64,000 nt of DNA from Aliiglaciecola sp. CAU 1673 (GCF_029223185.1 NZ_JARHUG010000005.1:62001-126000); one strand, 5' to 3'. Positions 8,889 through 17,442 are shown, counted from the stretch's first letter. The notes: a model not told the origin generated them from the letters alone. Numbers and translations: made by a program.

Positions 8889-10247
8889 TTAATTGCGGAA
8901 CGAAGCCGCTGATAAATGATGCTTTTCCAGTAGCTTATAGAACTCTGTGCGATTACGCCCGGCGATACGTGCAGCCTGCGTAACATTACCGTCAGTGGTG
9001 CGCAGCAGATCTGCCAGGTAGCGACGCTCAAACTCATCTTTTGCTTCCGCCAATGTCGGCATGACGCTATCTCTCTCGCGCAGAGCCCGTTGCACTAACT
9101 CAACAGGGATCTGTGCTTGAGTGCACAATGCCACCGTTTGCTCCACCACATTTTGCAACTGCCGCACATTCCCTGGCCAGGGCGCCGAAATCAGAAGCTC
9201 CATCGCCTCATTACTGAAACCTTTCACCGTCTGTCGTCCGCGGTTGGTAGCCTGTGCCAGAAAATGGCTGGCCAGTAAGGGGATATCCTCACGTCGTTGT
9301 GCCAACCTCGGTAAGCGCAATTCCACAACATTGATGCGGTAGTAAAGATCTTCTCTGAACTCGCCACTACTGATGGCTTGCTCTAAATCTCTGTGGGTGG
9401 CACTGATCAGTCGCACATCCACAGGAGATGACTTTGTGCTGCCCACCGGACGCACCTCCCGCTCCTGCAAAACCCGCAGCAATTTCACCTGGAAGGTAAG
9501 CGGCATATCGCCAATCTCATCGAGGAACAAGGTGCCGCCATCAGCAGATTGGATCAGTCCTTTGTGATCTTTAGCGGCTCCGGTAAAGGCACCCTTCATG
9601 TGACCGAACAGCTCTGATTCCAGCAAGGACTCGGGAATAGCGGCACAGTTAACTGCCACAAAAGGCTTGTCCTTACGATGACTGGCGAGATGGATGGCTT
9701 TGGCAAGCAGTTCCTTACCCGTACCGCTTTGGCTGCTGATCAATACGCTGACATCCGTACCAGCCACTTGCCAGGCCTGTGCCAATAGTTCCTCCATAAT
9801 ACTGCTGCGACTGATAATCCCTTCCCGCCATATATTCCCGTGCTGCCCCTTGTCACTAAAGGCGACGGGATTGAATTGAATAGCCTCAGCCACTTGTGAC
9901 AACAAGTGTTGACTGTCGAACGGTTTGGTGAGGTAGGACACCACCCCTTTTTTGGTGGCTTCGATAGCATCAGGAATGGTTCCGTGGGCCGTCATAATCA
10001 TCACCGGTAAGTTGGCGATTCTTTTGCGACTCGCTTCAAAGAGCGCCATCCCATCCATACCCTCCATACATAAGTCACTGATCAGCAAATGGGGCTTAAA
10101 ACTCTCTAGCATTCCCATGGCCTGCCGGCCGTTTTGCGCAGGTTGCACCTGATAGCCGGCGCCCTCTAAACGCATACAGATAAGCTTGAGTAGGGCAGGA
10201 TCATCGTCCACCACCAGAATGCGTCCTGCTCTGCTATCACTGCTCAT
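8889..10247 (-). CDS. glrR: Sigma-54-dependent response regulator GlrR (QseF)
   Basis: A 452-residue NtrC-type regulator. The receiver domain (about 1-120) has LVVDDDPALL and the phospho-acceptor in LLISDLCMEGMDG. The AAA+ domain has Walker A SQSGTGKE, the sigma-54 contact loop GAFTGA and Walker B GTLFLDEIGD. The C-terminal Fis-type HTH ends DGNVTQAARIAGRNRTEFY. The neighbours glrK and qseG on the same strand make the GlrR assignment firm. In enterobacteria GlrR binds TGTC-N10-GACA sites and activates the sigma-54 promoter of the sRNA GlmY. Four sites of that type are found in this window (12295, 12417, 50241, 50346). Confidence 0.93.
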   Translation of the reverse strand: MSSDSRAGRILVVDDDPALLKLICMRLEGAGYQVQPAQNGRQAMGMLESFKPHLLISDLCMEGMDGMALFEASRKRIANLPVMIMTAHGTIPDAIEATKKGVVSYLTKPFDSQHLLSQVAEAIQFNPVAFSDKGQHGNIWREGIISRSSIMEELLAQAWQVAGTDVSVLISSQSGTGKELLAKAIHLASHRKDKPFVAVNCAAIPESLLESELFGHMKGAFTGAAKDHKGLIQSADGGTLFLDEIGDMPLTFQVKLLRVLQEREVRPVGSTKSSPVDVRLISATHRDLEQAISSGEFREDLYYRINVVELRLPRLAQRREDIPLLASHFLAQATNRGRQTVKGFSNEAMELLISAPWPGNVRQLQNVVEQTVALCTQAQIPVELVQRALRERDSVMPTLAEAKDEFERRYLADLLRTTDGNVTQAARIAGRNRTEFYKLLEKHHLSAASFRN

Positions 10248-10785
10248 TGCCAGTCATCGTCCTGTTCAAAATAGATTGTTCAATTGCCTTGATCTGTTGC
10301 AATTGCTGTTCCAACGCATTTTTCTCGTTAAGAAGATTCCCATATGCGGATATGGCGGACTGCGCCTTCTTTTGTTCACGGCTTAACTGCTGTTTGGTGT
10401 TGGCAAGCTGCTGTTGCATGTCAGCCAACGACGTCAACTGGTCATGCAGCGACCATAGTAATCCTGCTTTTGCTAACGCTGGTCGCTCCAGAGCCACAGT
10501 AAGATGATTGAGCGCTGTTTTAACATCGTAAACCGGAGAGTTTGGCCGGCTATGCAAAATGGCTAGTCGCCACCTGGCGTCGTCGGAGAGCACCAGCAGT
10601 CGTTGCTGTAACGCTACCTCTTCCCGTAGCTCGACATCATTAAATAAATGGGCAGATAAATAGTAGGCACTTACTTTTTCTTCTGTCCCCTGCGCTGTAT
10701 CCTGACCTTCAACGCCAATGGATTGGCAGCCACACAACAAAAGCAATGTACTTAAGAGCAAAAACGGCTTAATTGGATTAAGCAT
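10237..10785 (-). CDS. qseG: QseG-like outer-membrane lipoprotein of the glr locus
   Basis: The start is taken at the ATG at 10785 (GGAG ten bases upstream), giving 182 residues. The signal sequence ends in the lipobox LLLLCGC, so it is a lipoprotein. The C-terminal half is a coiled coil (TSLADMQQQLANTKQQLSRE and following). It lies between glrK (8-bp overlap) and glrR (11-bp overlap), the position of qseG/yfhG in enterobacteria, where the outer-membrane QseG contacts the kinase GlrK/QseE. Sequence conservation of this protein is low, so the assignment rests largely on context and architecture. Confidence 0.8.
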   Translation of the reverse strand: MLNPIKPFLLLSTLLLLCGCQSIGVEGQDTAQGTEEKVSAYYLSAHLFNDVELREEVALQQRLLVLSDDARWRLAILHSRPNSPVYDVKTALNHLTVALERPALAKAGLLWSLHDQLTSLADMQQQLANTKQQLSREQKKAQSAISAYGNLLNEKNALEQQLQQIKAIEQSILNRTMTGNEQ

Positions 10786-12214
10786 CAGAGCACTTCTCCA
10801 ATAAGCCAATCGGCAACGTCACCACCATGCAACAGCCTTGCTGGGTATTGCCAACGGCGATATCGCCTTGGTATTTGTTGGCCATTTCTTTGGCCAAGGT
10901 CAATCCCAGACCACTGCCTTTGATCTTCGCCTCGGCTTGCACTGCGCCTCGAAAAAAGGGGTCAAAAATTTGCTCCTGATGGGCAGGGGCGACACCTGGT
11001 CCTTGATCGACCACTGATAGCCGCCAGTTATCTGTTCCTTTTTGCAAATCCACTTTAATAACGCCTCCAATAGGCGAAAATTTCAGGGCATTAGACAATA
11101 AGTTATCAAGTATAAGACGCAGATGGTCCTGCTTAATGCGCACAATATAATCCATTAATGGAAGCTGGAATTGGATTTGTTTGGATTGAAATTCCAGTTT
11201 TCTCTCTTCATGTAAACTTTGTAAAACCGCCAACAGGGCGCAAGGCCGCAGCATATCGGGGCGACTATCCAATAGTAACCTGTTGAAATTCAAAAGATCA
11301 TCGATTAAACGCTGCAGACGATCGGCACTTGTTCGCACAATATCAACTACTTCTTGCTGCGTGTTTGTTAACGACCCGGTTGTGCCGTCAAAAAGAAGTT
11401 CGGCCCCCTCCCTGATAGCCGCAAGGGGCGTTTTAAGCTCATGTGAAATACTTCTGATCACCGAGATCTTTTGGCTTTCGAGCACATTCAGCTGTTGGCG
11501 CATGGCGTCAAGTATTGAAGCGATTTCCCTGATATCGCTTGCCCCGGTGACCTCAACAGGCCGCTGCCAATCCCCCGACTCCAATCGCCTTATCTGAGGT
11601 TTGAGTTCATTGAGTGGCCTGTTTATCAAACGGATAAAGAGTAGTGCAATGAACAAGCTGATAGGGATAACAAGTAACGACTGCATCATTGTGCCTTTGA
11701 GTAAACTGGCACTATTCTCCACCTGAGCGATACGTTCATCTACAAGTTGATTGCTCAGACTCAATAAGCCTTCGGTCTGCTTAAACAACCCAGTGTAATG
11801 CTGTTGAATATCACTTACCGACTGCAAGGCGTTGGCTTTCAACATGCCATGGATCTCACCCTCAGAAGACATCAGATTTTCCACAGCCGGCGCGATTGGC
11901 TCAGCGGCATTGACCAACATTGCATCCATCAAAGCTAAAAAATCTTGCCGCAAATTTAGATAGCCGTGCCAAAAAACCTCGTCATCCAACACTAAATACT
12001 GACTGACACTTCGTTGCATACTCTGCAACAGTTGCAGGGCTTGGCGACTTTGGTTTACCTGCACAGAGACATCTTCAATGGCATTGGTGACCTGCATCGT
12101 CAGTCTGTCTACGCGAATCAGCGCCATCAATAATGCCAGTAGTATTGGCAAACTAACCAAGCCAAATCCCAAAAGTGTCAGAGCGCGAAAAGAGAAAGGG
12201 GAAAAAGGTTTCAT
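10778..12214 (-). CDS. glrK: Sensor histidine kinase GlrK (QseE)
   Basis: The ATG at 12214 has AGGA upstream and gives 478 residues, close to E. coli GlrK (475); the in-frame ATG at 12253 has no ribosome site. Layout: TM1 near residues 10-35, a periplasmic helical sensor region, TM2 (LLVIPISLFIALLFI), HAMP, the dimerisation/phosphoacceptor helix ISHELKTPLAAIREGAE and an HATPase domain with NLLSNALKFSP and VVDQGPGV. It senses the envelope state, with QseG as outer-membrane partner, and phosphorylates GlrR. Confidence 0.92.
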   Translation of the reverse strand: MKPFSPFSFRALTLLGFGLVSLPILLALLMALIRVDRLTMQVTNAIEDVSVQVNQSRQALQLLQSMQRSVSQYLVLDDEVFWHGYLNLRQDFLALMDAMLVNAAEPIAPAVENLMSSEGEIHGMLKANALQSVSDIQQHYTGLFKQTEGLLSLSNQLVDERIAQVENSASLLKGTMMQSLLVIPISLFIALLFIRLINRPLNELKPQIRRLESGDWQRPVEVTGASDIREIASILDAMRQQLNVLESQKISVIRSISHELKTPLAAIREGAELLFDGTTGSLTNTQQEVVDIVRTSADRLQRLIDDLLNFNRLLLDSRPDMLRPCALLAVLQSLHEERKLEFQSKQIQFQLPLMDYIVRIKQDHLRLILDNLLSNALKFSPIGGVIKVDLQKGTDNWRLSVVDQGPGVAPAHQEQIFDPFFRGAVQAEAKIKGSGLGLTLAKEMANKYQGDIAVGNTQQGCCMVVTLPIGLLEKCSDA

Positions 12215-12294
12215 CACATCCTGTTGCGTTTTAACCTGCTTTAGGAGCGCCATAGTACTATGTGAAGCGCATAATTAATTAGTCTTGCGTTTGA

Positions 12295-12312
12295 TGTCGC
12301 CGATTGGCGACA
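12295..12312. promoter_or_regulatory. GlrR-type operator, perfect TGTC-N10-GACA
   Basis: The site reads TGTCGCCGATTGGCGACA, a palindrome with perfect 7-bp arms around GATT. It matches the GlrR recognition pattern known upstream of enterobacterial glmY. It lies about 220 bp upstream of the predicted sigma-54 start site at 12523, a usual distance for an enhancer-binding protein. It is also about 80 bp upstream of the glrK start, so autoregulation is possible. Confidence 0.78.
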
Positions 12313-12416
12313 ATGAGTAAATGCTTTTGATATATTTTTATGTATTTGTTTTTATGAGAATAAATTCCTCTTCTTCTTAGTTTCATATTTTCGAATCCAT
12401 AAAGCATTGGATAAAC

Positions 12417-12434
12417 TGTTGCCAATTAGCGACA
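12417..12434. promoter_or_regulatory. Second GlrR-type operator (TGTT-N10-GACA)
   Basis: The site reads TGTTGCCAATTAGCGACA, one base from the TGTC-N10-GACA pattern and related to the site at 12295. Its centre lies about 98 bp upstream of the predicted sigma-54 transcription start. Paired upstream sites of this kind are the arrangement known for GlrR control of glmY. Confidence 0.68.
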
Positions 12435-12496
12435 GTTTTAAAATAAATTTTTCAAAGAACACAGCTAATACATTGTATTTATTAGCTTTTCATCGT

Positions 12497-12512
12497 TGGC
12501 ACAAAAAACGCT
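12497..12512 (+). promoter_or_regulatory. Sigma-54 (-24/-12) promoter
   Basis: TGGCAC at 12497-12502 and GC at 12510-12511 have the exact GG-to-GC spacing (12 bases) of the sigma-54 consensus, although the -12 element reads ACGC rather than TTGC. The predicted start is near 12523. Two GlrR-type operators lie upstream, and no other sigma-54 activator gene is in the window. The promoter reads away from glrK. Confidence 0.7.
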
Positions 12513-12522
12513 TAAAGCTTAT

Positions 12523-12766
12523 TTGGAAACAACGTCTCGAATTGATTAAACATTAGCCACATGCTGTCGATAATAGAATTAAGCATTTGTTCGGTAAAGG
12601 ACTTGCCGAATGCTCTGCACTAGGTAAGAATCAGGCCCGGTGGCAGAGCAGCTTAAGCCTGACGCCACTCAGGATTAGAGATGGCGTTTCATCGTTCAGG
12701 AAAAACCTCCCGCGGCCGGATGCCGGCAAAATTTAGTGCAGCTCAAGAGTGGGTTGTCCCTTTTTT
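12523..12766 (+). ncRNA. Candidate GlmY-type small RNA, ends approximate
   Basis: There is no convincing reading frame between the sigma-54 promoter and the gene at 12851. The sequence folds locally: TTCGGTAA/TTGCCGAA near 12590-12610, TGCTCTGC/GCAGAGCA (12611-12618 with 12643-12650), ACGCCA/TGGCGT near 12662-12686, and GCCGG/CCGGC at 12715-12727. A T6 run at 12761-12766 follows a weak GGG/CCC hairpin and is a possible 3' end. In enterobacteria glmY sits directly beside glrK and is driven by GlrR and sigma-54. Position, promoter and operators support a functional counterpart; primary-sequence homology was not tested. The alternative is a long leader for the next gene. Confidence 0.5.
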
Positions 12767-12795
12767 ACCAGGGGTGCTTTGCTGCTTTTTGATGG

Positions 12796-12824
12796 TTGAC
12801 ATAAAAGGCGAACGACGTTGTACC
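12796..12824 (+). promoter_or_regulatory. Possible sigma-70 promoter for the 110-residue gene
   Basis: A perfect -35 box TTGACA (12796-12801) is followed 17 bases later by a poor -10 (TGTACC). It would give the gene at 12851 its own promoter, independent of the sigma-54 promoter 300 bp upstream. The -10 match is weak. Confidence 0.35.
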
Positions 12825-12850
12825 TGTAACACACTCACATCGGGGGATAT

Positions 12851-13183
12851 ATGAACAACGACGGCAAGCGCTACATTCAAGTCGGTGGCTGGATATTTGA
12901 AGTGAAAATGGTGAGAGCCATTAAAGTTGACGAGTTTGGTGCGCCCTATGATGCGGTTGCACACATGACTTTTAATGGTGATGAAGTCTACGTAGACAGC
13001 CAACTGAGCAAGGGCAATGAATCTTTGAACCGTTCAGACATGGACGCCTTTCTGGATTTTGCGCAGATGATGGATGCCAAAGAATTTCGTTACGACAGAT
13101 TTCAAAACGGCACAAGACGCACTCGTTCCATTAAGCTTATTGAAAAAGCCGAACCACAGCCCAATATCAGGCTGGTCAAGTAA
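12851..13183 (+). CDS. Conserved-looking small cytoplasmic protein, function unknown
   Basis: A 110-residue soluble protein without signal peptide or membrane segment. The ATG follows GGGGGATAT. It has an apparent beta-rich N-terminal half (YIQVGGWIFEVKMVRAIKVD) and a polar, basic C-terminus (FQNGTRRTRSIKLIEK). I do not recognise a family. It lies between the candidate sRNA and rpoH on the same strand, and either the sigma-54 promoter or a local TTGACA promoter could transcribe it. Confidence 0.65.
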   Translation: MNNDGKRYIQVGGWIFEVKMVRAIKVDEFGAPYDAVAHMTFNGDEVYVDSQLSKGNESLNRSDMDAFLDFAQMMDAKEFRYDRFQNGTRRTRSIKLIEKAEPQPNIRLVK

Positions 13184-13345
13184 TTAGGCCAGTGAGGGGC
13201 GGCCTAAGCCCGATTATCTTGCATCGGCGCTTAGGAACCTTTTAGATCTTTCATGGTCTGTTTTGCGTAGCTGAAAGGCGATCATACGCTGGCGCTGGAA
13301 AATAGGCAGTGCTATATTGGGCCGGTTGATTTTAAGAGGTGATAG

Positions 13346-14197
13346 ATGAGCACAAATATGCAGTCGATGGCACTTAGCGTTCCTCAAACAGGTAGTCTGG
13401 AGACTTATATCCAGGCCGTTAACAGCATTAATATGCTGAGCGCGGAAGAAGAACGTCAATTGGCTGAACGCCTGTATAATGAAGGTGATTTGGAAGCGGC
13501 CCGCAGGCTGATTATGTCCCACCTGCGCTTTGTTGTGCACGTAGCCAAGTCCTACGCTGGTTACGGCCTACCTCAAGCCGACCTGATCCAGGAAGGTAAC
13601 ATCGGCCTGATGAAGGCAGTGAAACGATTTGACCCTAATGTCGGGGTGAGATTGGTGTCTTTCGCGGTGCATTGGATCAAAGCCGAAATTCATGAATTCG
13701 TACTTCGCAACTGGCGAATTGTGAAGGTGGCCACCACCAAAGCACAACGCAAGTTGTTCTTTAATCTGCGTAAGGCCAAGAAACGCCTTGGTTGGTTTAC
13801 CCATGAAGAAGTACAACAGGTCGCTGACGAATTAGGTGTCAGCACCAAAGAAGTGCTTCAGATGGAAGCGCGTATGAGCAGTCAGGATCAGTCTTTTGAT
13901 TTGTCTGCCGACGATGACGAAACAGGCAACTTCGCTCCTGTGCAATATCTTGAAGACAAGAGCGCAGATGTAGAGTCTGAAGTGCTTGACGCTAATTGGG
14001 AAGACAATGCTTCTCAGCGCCTTTATTCTGCCATCAAAACCCTGGATGAACGCAGCCAGCATATTATTCAATGCCGCTGGTTGGCTGACGACAAGGCCAC
14101 ATTGCAGGACTTGGCAGATCAGTACCAGGTGTCTGCCGAAAGGGTGCGACAGATAGAGAAGAATGCCATGAAGAAACTTCAGGCAGCTATGGCTTAA
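13346..14197 (+). CDS. rpoH: Heat-shock sigma factor RpoH (sigma-32)
   Basis: A 283-residue sigma-70 family factor directing RNA polymerase to heat-shock promoters. Region 2 includes [15 protein letters not shown] (about 82-96). The diagnostic RpoH box [13 protein letters not shown] lies at about 134-146. The C-terminal region 4.2 HTH reads [13 protein letters not shown]. Length matches E. coli (284). The ATG at 13346 follows AAGAGGTG. The gene is normally next to ftsX; here it is displaced by about 5.8 kb. A strong intrinsic terminator follows. Confidence 0.97.
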   Translation: MSTNMQSMALSVPQTGSLETYIQAVNSINMLSAEEERQLAERLYNEGDLEAARRLIMSHLRFVVHVAKSYAGYGLPQADLIQEGNIGLMKAVKRFDPNVGVRLVSFAVHWIKAEIHEFVLRNWRIVKVATTKAQRKLFFNLRKAKKRLGWFTHEEVQQVADELGVSTKEVLQMEARMSSQDQSFDLSADDDETGNFAPVQYLEDKSADVESEVLDANWEDNASQRLYSAIKTLDERSQHIIQCRWLADDKATLQDLADQYQVSAERVRQIEKNAMKKLQAAMA

Positions 14198-14218
14198 GGC
14201 TAAAAGCGAATTTGCAAA

Positions 14219-14241
14219 GGGCGCCAACGGCGCCCTTTTTT
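14219..14241 (+). terminator. Intrinsic terminator of rpoH
   Basis: GGGCGCC and GGCGCCC pair perfectly around an AAC loop, followed directly by six T residues (14236-14241). It lies 22 bp after the rpoH stop. Confidence 0.92.
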
Positions 14242-14251
14242 GTATTCGTTG

Positions 14252-15175
14252 CTAGTGCTTGGGTTGCTCTGAAGTATCTTCTACCGGCAGCACCCAATAC
14301 ACGCCTTTAAATTCGGCCACCGGGTGATGCTGATCGTGGAGCTCCACTATTAACCGAAAGGGGCACTTCTTGCCTTTACTGAGCGGTTCAAACTTGCCAT
14401 CTAAAGATTCAATCTGGCAGATAGCCCGGGGCTGCATCGTCACAGGTTTATGGTAATGAATATTGGCATCTCCCAATACAATTTCACCTTTGAGACCTTT
14501 TTCCTTCAGCAACAGAAACAACATCCCCCAGCCCGTCAGGGTAGCCAGCGAGAAAATGCTTCCCGCAAACATAGTGCCATGCAGGTTGATGTTTTTATTC
14601 AGCGATGCGCGGGCTTCAAGGGTTCGGCCACTGTACTGATAAAGCTTTATCCCCATCTGTTCACTGATGGGGATGGCTTGGTGCCAGGTTTCCTGAAGTT
14701 CTTTACACCACTTAGGGTGCAGCATGACGGCATTCATTTCGGTCAGCTTTTTGACCATTTGTTCGCGCTTAAGATGGCCCAACTCTGTGGTACCCTCACC
14801 AACCACCTCAAAGCCACAACTTTGGAAAAAAGGCGTTGATAGCTCACGGCTGTTGGTCACAATCCGCTCGATCCCTTCGCTTCTGGCCACAGACTCCAGT
14901 GCCGACACCACCAGCTTGCCCAATCCCTTGCCCTGATAGTCCGGATGAACAGCAATATGTCGAAGCTGAGCCTCCTCCGGGGTGTTGAAATGTAATCTGC
15001 CGATGGCCACAACCTGACCACTCGCATCGGTAACCATACGATGGTGACCAACTTGCTCGTATTCGTCCTTTTCTGAGCCAGGAGGATAATTCCAGGGCTT
15101 GCGCAACATCACCCAGCGAAACTGAAAGTATTTCTCGAAATCTTCTTCTGTGACCGGGGTTTCAACCCTATACAT
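14252..15175 (-). CDS. Fused GNAT acetyltransferase / hotdog-fold thioesterase
   Basis: The ATG at 15175 (GGGAG six bases upstream) gives 307 residues. The N-terminal part (about 1-150) is a GNAT domain with the acetyl-CoA loop HPDYQGKGLGKLVVSALE. The C-terminal part (about 155-300) is a YiiD-type hotdog thioesterase domain with NLHGTMFAGSIFSLATLTGWG. The two-domain fusion is known in gammaproteobacteria (YiiD/FabY-related), but the substrates are not established. It is divergent from the spermidine synthase-like gene. Confidence 0.86.
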   Translation of the reverse strand: MYRVETPVTEEDFEKYFQFRWVMLRKPWNYPPGSEKDEYEQVGHHRMVTDASGQVVAIGRLHFNTPEEAQLRHIAVHPDYQGKGLGKLVVSALESVARSEGIERIVTNSRELSTPFFQSCGFEVVGEGTTELGHLKREQMVKKLTEMNAVMLHPKWCKELQETWHQAIPISEQMGIKLYQYSGRTLEARASLNKNINLHGTMFAGSIFSLATLTGWGMLFLLLKEKGLKGEIVLGDANIHYHKPVTMQPRAICQIESLDGKFEPLSKGKKCPFRLIVELHDQHHPVAEFKGVYWVLPVEDTSEQPKH

Positions 15176-15304
15176 ACATGTCTCCCAGCGCCAAGACGAA
15201 CTCTGCTTCACTAATTTGCTTGCAGGCGGCAAAATCTAGTTTCAGACGGCCACATCAAGGACCTTCTTCTGTTTCAACTGGAGCAAGAATTACATCAAGC
15301 GCAG

Positions 15305-16012
15305 TTGCTCTATTGGCATCAGGATAAAAAGCTCTCCGTTTGCCAGAATGCGCATTATCGATGGTTATGTCTTGGGCAAACCGTGCAATCAGTGATGGAC
15401 CTGCACCATCCTTCTCGTTTGGTGCTTCCTCATCTGCATGCCTTAGCCCTGGGCCTTTATCTGCGACCTCAAACTCAGCAGGTGCTGGAATGCGGTCTTG
15501 GCGGTGGGGCCTTTGGCCGCTTTTTATTGCAGCATTTTCAACAAGCCAAGTGGAACAGCATCGAATACGACCAGACCATCATTCACTGCTTTACAGAATA
15601 TTTCAATCCTTCAGCCTTGCCGGTCATCCATCGACACGCAGATGCCAGAGATGCCATCGGTGAGTTTCAGTCTCAGGATCTCCTGTTACTGGACTTATTT
15701 GATCAAAACCAACCGCCTGTATTTTTAGCCGATACTGCGTTTTACCAAAGCTGCTTCAATGTCCTTAATCAACATGGCTTGTTAATGATCAACCTGCTCC
15801 CCAGCAGGGATGTCAGTCTGCTTGGGCTCTCGTCTGCCCTTTTACAAGCAAGCGGACACCCACCCAAGGTGATCCGAGTCCCCGGCTATCGCAATATGGT
15901 GTTATTTTCGTCTAGAGAACCCTTGCCCAGCCTAAAGCCCGGAAAGAACCTGCTGGATTTCGCCGAACGCCTTGGGGTCGACTTGAGCTGTTTAGTTCTT
16001 GCCCGAGACTAA
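15305..16012 (+). CDS. Spermidine synthase-like Rossmann-fold methyltransferase homologue
   Basis: At least 235 residues. The SAM/dcSAM-binding glycine motif VLECGLGGGAFGRFL, the acidic IEYDQTI strand end and LLLLDLFDQN correspond to the spermidine synthase fold. It lacks the complete N-terminal tetramerisation domain, so polyamine synthesis is unproven. The start is uncertain: the only usable codon is TTG at 15305, yet the frame stays open upstream to 15215 with no ATG or GTG. A few more N-terminal residues are possible. Confidence 0.72.
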   Translation: MLYWHQDKKLSVCQNAHYRWLCLGQTVQSVMDLHHPSRLVLPHLHALALGLYLRPQTQQVLECGLGGGAFGRFLLQHFQQAKWNSIEYDQTIIHCFTEYFNPSALPVIHRHADARDAIGEFQSQDLLLLDLFDQNQPPVFLADTAFYQSCFNVLNQHGLLMINLLPSRDVSLLGLSSALLQASGHPPKVIRVPGYRNMVLFSSREPLPSLKPGKNLLDFAERLGVDLSCLVLARD

Positions 16013-16021
16013 CCCCCGAAT

Positions 16022-16459
16022 CTAGACCTTGAGGGAAAAAGTCACCGGTCCATCATTAACCAGGGCCACTTGCATATCTGCACCAAAGCGCCCCGTGGCA
16101 CAATCCACACCTTGGGCTTTGACCTGTTGCACAAAATACTCATACAGCAAGCGACTTTGTCCAGGCTCACCGGCGCTGGAAAAGCTCGGTCGGGTGCCTT
16201 TCCCCGTATCGGCCACTAAAGTGAACTGCGATACAACCAACAATTGCCCACCAACTTGCTGCAGATTCAGGTTCATTTTGCCTTGTTCGTCTGAAAACAC
16301 CCTGTAATTGAGCACCTTTTCACAAAGGCGTTTGGCTGTGGCTTGATTGTCTTGTTTCTCTACTCCTAACAGTAACAATAAACCCTTTCCGACTTGCCCT
16401 ACCGTTTCGCCGGCCACCGTTACCCTGGCTTCCGTGACACGTTGAATTAATCCGATCAT
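16022..16459 (-). CDS. dtd: D-aminoacyl-tRNA deacylase Dtd
   Basis: Hydrolyses D-amino acids mischarged on tRNA (D-Tyr and others), a cytoplasmic proofreading role. With the start at the ATG at 16459 (GGAGA four bases upstream) it is 145 residues, the family length, and begins [15 protein letters not shown]. The active-site motifs [17 protein letters not shown] and the C-terminal NDGPVTF are intact. It is convergent with the spermidine synthase-like gene. Confidence 0.95.
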   Translation of the reverse strand: MIGLIQRVTEARVTVAGETVGQVGKGLLLLLGVEKQDNQATAKRLCEKVLNYRVFSDEQGKMNLNLQQVGGQLLVVSQFTLVADTGKGTRPSFSSAGEPGQSRLLYEYFVQQVKAQGVDCATGRFGADMQVALVNDGPVTFSLKV

Positions 16460-16556
16460 GCGCTCTCCAGCTAATGGCAAATGTTGTCTATGCTAACCAA
16501 TTGAATTAACTTAGCTATTACTGATACAAGAAAATTAACGCATCAAGGAGAAATTC

Positions 16557-16790
16557 ATGTCGGGTCAAGGTTCAGGCGGTAATGTACTGGCGGCGATTTG
16601 TAGCTTTTTTATTCCAGGTCTTGGCCAGCTGGTACAGGGCAGAATACTGGCGGCATTGCTGTTTTTTATTCTGGTTTCAGGCTGTTATGCCTTAGCGGCC
16701 ACAGTGATCTTAATTTTCATGTGGGTCCCTGGTGCCATCCTGCATTTGTGGTCGATTGTGGATGCCGCCAAATTCAAAGGCGGTGACTGA
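16557..16790 (+). CDS. Small membrane protein with PGLGQL motif
   Basis: Seventy-seven residues with a Gly/Ser-rich start and two hydrophobic helices. IPGLGQLVQGRILAALLFF resembles the TM2-domain and related small membrane families. The ATG at 16557 follows AAGGAG. Its stop overlaps the ATG of the next gene (TGATG), so it is translationally coupled to a DUF2959 lipoprotein. Function unknown. Confidence 0.75.
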   Translation: MSGQGSGGNVLAAICSFFIPGLGQLVQGRILAALLFFILVSGCYALAATVILIFMWVPGAILHLWSIVDAAKFKGGD

Positions 16791-17425
16791 TGCGGGCCCT
16801 GATTGCCCTCATCTTTGCGCTGACACTCGGCGGCTGTCAATCGGCCTACTATGCCGCCATGGAGAAGGTCGGCATTGAGAAGCGCGATATTCTTGTGGAC
16901 AGAGTTGAAGAAGCCAAAGACGCTCAGCAAGAAGCCCAGCAACAATTCAGTTCTGCCTTGGAGCAGTTCAGCCAGCTGATCCAATTTGACGGCGGCCAGT
17001 TACAGGATGTCTATGACGACCTGAAGGCCCAGTATGAAGCCAGCGAAGAATCGGCAAAGCGAGTCTCCGAGCGTATCGACAAGGTAGAGTCCGTAGCAGA
17101 AGCCCTTTTCGATGAATGGCAGCAGGAGCTTGAAGAGTACAGCAATGAAAAGTTGCGCCGTGACAGTAGTCGCAAGCTCAAAGAAACACGCAATCGCTAT
17201 CAGAAGCTGTTAAGCACCTTACGCAAGACAGAAAGCAAAATGGCGCCGGTGCTGACTGCGTTGAATGACAATGTGCTTTATCTAAAGCACAACCTCAATG
17301 CCAGCGCCATCGGAGCCTTGCAAGGCGAGTTCAGCGGCATCAAGCGTGAGATTGAGCAGCTAATTAAAGAAATGAATAAGTCTATTGCGCAATCCAATGA
17401 CTTTATCGCCAGCATGCAACAATAA
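16790..17425 (+). CDS. DUF2959 family coiled-coil lipoprotein
   Basis: A 211-residue protein with a type II signal peptide (lipobox LGGC near residue 16), then an almost wholly helical, charged coiled-coil protein. The starting motif YYAAMEKVGIEKRDILVDRVEEA is characteristic of DUF2959, a family found mainly in marine gammaproteobacteria. It is probably anchored in an envelope membrane. It is cotranscribed with the 77-residue membrane protein. No biochemical function is known. Confidence 0.85.
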   Translation: MRALIALIFALTLGGCQSAYYAAMEKVGIEKRDILVDRVEEAKDAQQEAQQQFSSALEQFSQLIQFDGGQLQDVYDDLKAQYEASEESAKRVSERIDKVESVAEALFDEWQQELEEYSNEKLRRDSSRKLKETRNRYQKLLSTLRKTESKMAPVLTALNDNVLYLKHNLNASAIGALQGEFSGIKREIEQLIKEMNKSIAQSNDFIASMQQ

Positions 17426-17442
17426 ATGATGCCCTAGCCTTG

